Shown: positions 34,576-37,624 of the stretch, piece after piece
Layout: every line of letters begins with the position of its first letter
How positions within the stretch are numbered: the first letter of the stretch is position 1
Assembly (NCBI GenBank): GCA_024689525.1
Contig: JAILDI010000011.1
Span: 1-37,624, forward strand
Direction of reading: 5' to 3'
DNA from: Bacteroidales bacterium
Lineage (GTDB): Bacteria > Bacteroidota > Bacteroidia > Bacteroidales > UBA932
Length of the DNA: 37,624 bases
Program-made: the position numbers and the translations under genes
The notes under the pieces: generated by a model
The model's database searches: none
The model's input: only the letters and a program-made list of their open reading frames with translations
What the model was told of the DNA's origin: nothing

Positions 34576-36366
34576 ATGGCTGCGGAGATGATTCCCACTT
34601 CCGTGAAGGAGGTGAAGGCGCTTGGCTGGGATTATATCGACATAATAATCTTCAGCGGGGACGCCTTTGTGGATCATCCCTCGTTCGGCACGGCCGTCAT
34701 CGCCCGATGGCTCCAGAAACAAGGCTTCCGCGTGGCAGTAGTCCCCCAGCCCAACTGGCGGGACGATCTGCGCGATTTCCGCAAACTGGGCACGCCCAGG
34801 CTGTACTTTGGCGTGAATGCAGGGGCCATGGACTCCATGGTGAACCACTACACGGCATCCAAGCGCCTCCGCTCCGACGATGCCTACACCCCGGACGGCA
34901 AGGCGGGCGCCAGGCCCGATTATGCCGTCACCGTCTACACGAAGATTCTCAAACAACTGTACCCGGACATTCCGGTTGTCATCGGCGGCATCGAGGCATC
35001 TCTGCGGCGCCTCACCCACTACGACTACTGGCAGGACCGCCTCCTCCCCTCCGTCCTGGTCTCCTCCGGCGCCGACTGGCTCTGCTACGGCATGGGCGAG
35101 CGCCCTATGCTGGAGCTCACCAAGGGGATCGAAAAGGGCTGGTCTTTGCATAAAATGCAACAAATTAAGCAAATAGCTTTTTTAACCAAAGGTAAAATTC
35201 CTGATAATTGCTTAATATTGCATAGTTATGAAGAGTGTTGTAAGAGTAAGATGGCGTTTGCGGAGAATTTTCACGAGATAGAGATTCATGCTAATCTGGC
35301 GTGCCCGGATACTATAATCGAACCTGTGGGCGATGGGTACGTGCAGATCAATCCGCCATATCCCACCGCCACTACCGAGGAGATGGATTCGTTCTGGGAC
35401 CTGCCGTTCACGAAGCTGCCGCACCCTCGCTACAAGGGCAAGAGGATTCCTGCGTACGATATGATCAAGTTCTCAGTGAACACGCACAGGGGCTGCTTCG
35501 GCGGGTGTAATTTCTGCACGATCGCGGCGCATCAGGGCAAGTTCATATCGTCCAGGAGCGAAGGGTCTATACTCAAGGAGGTGAAGGAGCTGAACAATCT
35601 GCCGGATTTCGCTGGGAACATATCGGATGTGGGCGCGCCCACTGCAAATATGTACGGGATGCACGGAAAGAACCAGGAACTTTGCGCTAAGTGCCGCAGG
35701 CGCTCCTGCCTGTTCCCCGCCCGCTGCCCGAACCTTAACTGCGACCATACCCGGCTGATGGAGCTCTACCGTAAGATCGACTCAACCAAGGGCATCCGGC
35801 ACAGCTATATCGGCAGCGGCATACGCTACGACCTGTTCCTCACCGAGAACGGTTTTGTGGACGACAGCTCCAAGAAATACCTGAAGACGCTGGTGCTTGA
35901 CCACACTTCCGGCCGTCTGAAGGTGGCGCCCGAGCACACGGAAGACCACGTGCTGCAGAAAATGGCCAAGCCTTCGTTCCGATTATTCGAAAGGCTCCGA
36001 AACGAATTCGACAAAGTGAACCGCGAGGCCGGAACACACGTGGGCCTCGTCCCCTACTTCATATCGTCTCATCCCGGCTGCCGCCTGGCCGATATGGAGA
36101 AACTCGCCGCCAATCCCGCCTTAAAGGGCATCTGGATGGACCAGGTGCAGGATTTTACGCCCACGCCCATGACGGCTTCGTCCGTGATGTATTATACGGG
36201 ACTCGATCCAAGAGACTTTTCCGAGGTGTTCTGCGAGCACGATTTGGAGAAAAAAAGACGTCAGAAATCCCTTTTCTTCAAAAATTCTTCAAAAAAAAGT
36301 GAAAAGCGCTTGCAAGGTTCAAAACAATCCCGTATTATTGCAGGGCGAAACCTAAACAAGAAATAA
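34576..36366 (+). CDS. YgiQ family radical SAM protein
   Basis: This encodes a 596-residue YgiQ-family protein. The N-terminal domain (about 1-290) begins MAAEMIPTSVKEVKALGWDYID and includes VVIGGIEASLRRLTHYDYWQD. The radical SAM cluster motif is CFGGCNFC (Cys307, Cys311, Cys314). A second Cys group (CAKCRRRSCLFPARCPNLNC, about 374-393) and APEHTEDHVLQKMAKP follow. The reaction of the family is not settled. The gene is coupled to the upstream operon (1-base gap). A stretch of strikingly A+T-rich sequence (about 35136-35300) encodes residues that still match the family. A promoter for the next gene lies in its 3' end. Confidence 0.93.
   Translation: MAAEMIPTSVKEVKALGWDYIDIIIFSGDAFVDHPSFGTAVIARWLQKQGFRVAVVPQPNWRDDLRDFRKLGTPRLYFGVNAGAMDSMVNHYTASKRLRSDDAYTPDGKAGARPDYAVTVYTKILKQLYPDIPVVIGGIEASLRRLTHYDYWQDRLLPSVLVSSGADWLCYGMGERPMLELTKGIEKGWSLHKMQQIKQIAFLTKGKIPDNCLILHSYEECCKSKMAFAENFHEIEIHANLACPDTIIEPVGDGYVQINPPYPTATTEEMDSFWDLPFTKLPHPRYKGKRIPAYDMIKFSVNTHRGCFGGCNFCTIAAHQGKFISSRSEGSILKEVKELNNLPDFAGNISDVGAPTANMYGMHGKNQELCAKCRRRSCLFPARCPNLNCDHTRLMELYRKIDSTKGIRHSYIGSGIRYDLFLTENGFVDDSSKKYLKTLVLDHTSGRLKVAPEHTEDHVLQKMAKPSFRLFERLRNEFDKVNREAGTHVGLVPYFISSHPGCRLADMEKLAANPALKGIWMDQVQDFTPTPMTASSVMYYTGLDPRDFSEVFCEHDLEKKRRQKSLFFKNSSKKSEKRLQGSKQSRIIAGRNLNKK
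36310..36340 (+). promoter_or_regulatory. Probable promoter inside the 3' end of ygiQ
   Basis: TTGC (36310-36313), exactly 19 bases, then TATTATTG (36333-36340), one base off TAnnTTTG. Local sequence is A+T-rich. It would drive the acidic protein gene at 36373 and the ClC gene, with a leader of about 25-30 bases. Confidence 0.5.
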
Positions 36367-36372
36367 CTAGAT

Positions 36373-36741
36373 ATGGCAGACAACAAGAAAAGGCATGTAG
36401 TGAGTTTTGAGAAAATGTCCCAGCACCCGGATCTGGCGGCGGCATTTGCGGAGAAGTATCCCAAAGGCTTTTCGGATTATCTGAACGACGTGATGAAGTA
36501 TCCCAAGCCGGACGGCACCTGCTTCTATGCAGTAACCGTGGAAGTTCCGGACGCCATATATCTGGTTAAGATCAACATCAAGACAGATGACCTGGAGGAC
36601 GTAGCCCGCTGGCTGGAAGGCGAGGAAGATGCGGAAAACGAAGCCGTGGCAGGAGACAGCGCAGATGCAGCCGACAGCGCAGGAGAAACCCTTCCGGACG
36701 ACAATATCGCACAATACTCATCCGGAGCGGAAGACGAATAA
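36373..36741 (+). CDS. Small acidic conserved hypothetical protein
   Basis: This encodes a 122-residue cytosolic protein. The first 75 residues are ordered (VVSFEKMSQHPDLAAAFAEKYPKGFSDYL, then FYAVTVEVPDAIYLVKINIK). The last 45 are very acidic and low in complexity (EGEEDAENEAVAGDSADAADSAGE). The pattern resembles a conserved but unnamed Bacteroidales protein with an acidic tail. No function is known to me. It starts 6 bases after ygiQ and overlaps the chloride channel start by one base, so it is probably co-expressed with the channel. Confidence 0.75.
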   Translation: MADNKKRHVVSFEKMSQHPDLAAAFAEKYPKGFSDYLNDVMKYPKPDGTCFYAVTVEVPDAIYLVKINIKTDDLEDVARWLEGEEDAENEAVAGDSADAADSAGETLPDDNIAQYSSGAEDE

Positions 36742-37624
36742 TGACAAACCGCAAGGGAATAAAATATCTCTGGGGCCCTTTCCGGGCCCTTTTGCGTAAG
36801 CTGTCCCAGCGGGACACAGTGCTTGCGCTTTCCCTTGTCACGGGCATTCTGTGCGGCCTTGCCGCCGTGCTCCTCAAACTGAGCATACACTGGATATCCA
36901 CCGGCTTCGACACCCTGTTCCAGGGTAACCGCTGGCCCTGGCTCTTCGTGCCGGGCCTGGGTATGCTTCTCAGCCTTATTATAGTAAGGTATATAATAAA
37001 GGACAACATCGGCCACGGAGTAACCAAGGTGTTGCAGGCCGTGTCCAGAAACGAATCCAGGATAAAGGCTCACAATACCTGGTCGTCGATGCTCACCAGC
37101 GCCATCACCATCGGGACGGGCGGTTCCGTGGGTGCTGAGGCGCCTATAGTTTACACGGGCGCCGCTATCGGCTCCAACCTGGCCAGATACTGCGGGCTGG
37201 ACTTCAGGGGCATGACTCTCCTTCTTGGCTGCGGTGCAGCCGGTGCCGTATCCGGCTTTTTCAACGCTCCCCTCGCCGGACTTCTGTTCACGATGGAAAT
37301 CCTGTTCTTCAACAACGCGATGAACAGCGTGCTTCCGCTTATGGTGAGCTCCATCAGCGCTACGGCCGTGTCCTATCTCATTCTGGGGCGTGAGACCATC
37401 TTCGACGTAGCCATCGTGGCGTTCTCGCTGAAGAACATTCCTTGGTATCTGGTACTGGGCGTTTTCTGCGGCCTGTGCTCGCTATACTTCCTGCGTACCA
37501 CCTTGTTTATGGAGGACCTTCTGGGCAAGCTCAAGAGCCCCTGGGTCAAGTGGATACTGTGCGCCGCTTCTCTGGGAGCGATGATATACTTCCTCCCTCC
37601 CCTCAAGGGAGAGGGCTACGAGTC
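36741..37624 (+). CDS. ClC-family chloride channel/antiporter, 5' part
   Basis: This is the first 294 codons of a ClC-family voltage-gated chloride channel or H+/Cl- antiporter, cut by the window end. The start ATG at 36741 overlaps the upstream stop by one base (TAATG). After a basic N-terminus the protein has hydrophobic spans, then GTGGSVGAEAPIVYTGAAIGS, which is the ClC selectivity/gating motif. Its Glu in GAEAP stands where the gating glutamate of GREGP lies. GCGAAGAVSGFFNAPLAGLLFTMEIL follows, also typical. The remaining C-terminal half, including any regulatory CBS domains, lies outside. Confidence 0.92.
   Translation, partial: MTNRKGIKYLWGPFRALLRKLSQRDTVLALSLVTGILCGLAAVLLKLSIHWISTGFDTLFQGNRWPWLFVPGLGMLLSLIIVRYIIKDNIGHGVTKVLQAVSRNESRIKAHNTWSSMLTSAITIGTGGSVGAEAPIVYTGAAIGSNLARYCGLDFRGMTLLLGCGAAGAVSGFFNAPLAGLLFTMEILFFNNAMNSVLPLMVSSISATAVSYLILGRETIFDVAIVAFSLKNIPWYLVLGVFCGLCSLYFLRTTLFMEDLLGKLKSPWVKWILCAASLGAMIYFLPPLKGEGYE

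Noticed and set aside
35146..35223. Inverted repeats in ygiQ as a MITE-like insertion
   Set aside because: The reading frame and the family-like residues continue through the patch, so nothing appears to be inserted.

Overview
The window reads as a stretch of chromosome from a GC-rich member of the order Bacteroidales (phylum Bacteroidota). The grounds are: several promoters of the Bacteroidetes type (TTTG or TTGC, about 19 bases, then TAnnTTTG), little use of Shine-Dalgarno sites, many short-lipobox lipoproteins, and a typical gene set (ATP-type PEP carboxykinase, GH53 and GH3 glycosidases, a tricorn-type S41 protease, a golvesin/'xanthan lyase' type amidase, a VOR-type 2-oxoacid oxidoreductase with butyrate kinase, and a YgiQ radical SAM protein). 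I cannot name the genus. No rRNA, tRNA, CRISPR array, integrase or transposase is visible. No gene-free stretch exceeds about 180 bases.

Layout. 1-312: 3' end of pckA, closed by a bidirectional terminator. 376-1304 (-): two small lipoproteins in one operon. 1374-3802 (+): GH53 endo-galactanase lipoprotein overlapping a MATE exporter. 3799-5811 (-): periplasmic TPR protein that shares a CTAG stop palindrome with the MATE gene. 5905-6885 (+): M28-like protein with lost metal ligands. 6853-7662 (-): unknown protein, convergent and overlapping. 7728-19810 (+): a tightly coupled run of MsbA-type ABC transporter, CBM9-like protein, VanZ-family protein, amidase with an inserted golvesin-like domain, and a 2068-residue SpvB/RHS protein.

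The RHS C-terminal tip (about 19000-19810) carries an HEYGH zincin motif. It is followed by a lipoprotein (19816-20319) and a short secreted protein with one RHS-type motif (20344-20760). All three pieces are visibly richer in A+T than their surroundings. This looks like a polymorphic-toxin tip with a candidate immunity gene and an RHS remnant, attached to an otherwise native envelope operon.

20811-25971 (+) is a branched-chain amino acid fermentation block: butyrate kinase, branched-chain aminotransferase, a small TPR protein, and the four subunits of a VOR-type oxidoreductase. Aminotransferase makes the 2-oxoacid, VOR makes the acyl-CoA and reduced ferredoxin, and Buk recovers ATP from the acyl phosphate. 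The phosphotransacylase step is not encoded here. Two tandem hairpins with identical arms follow, then a minus-strand operon of NfeD-like protein, flotillin and a small XRE regulator.

28437-36366 (+) is a four-gene run with 1-2 base gaps: GH3 glycosidase, tricorn-type protease, DPM1-type glycosyltransferase and YgiQ. It is followed by a small acidic conserved protein and the 5' part of a ClC chloride channel gene cut by the window edge. The strongest lead for something new is the RHS/zincin/lipoprotein cassette and its coupling to the amidase operon.
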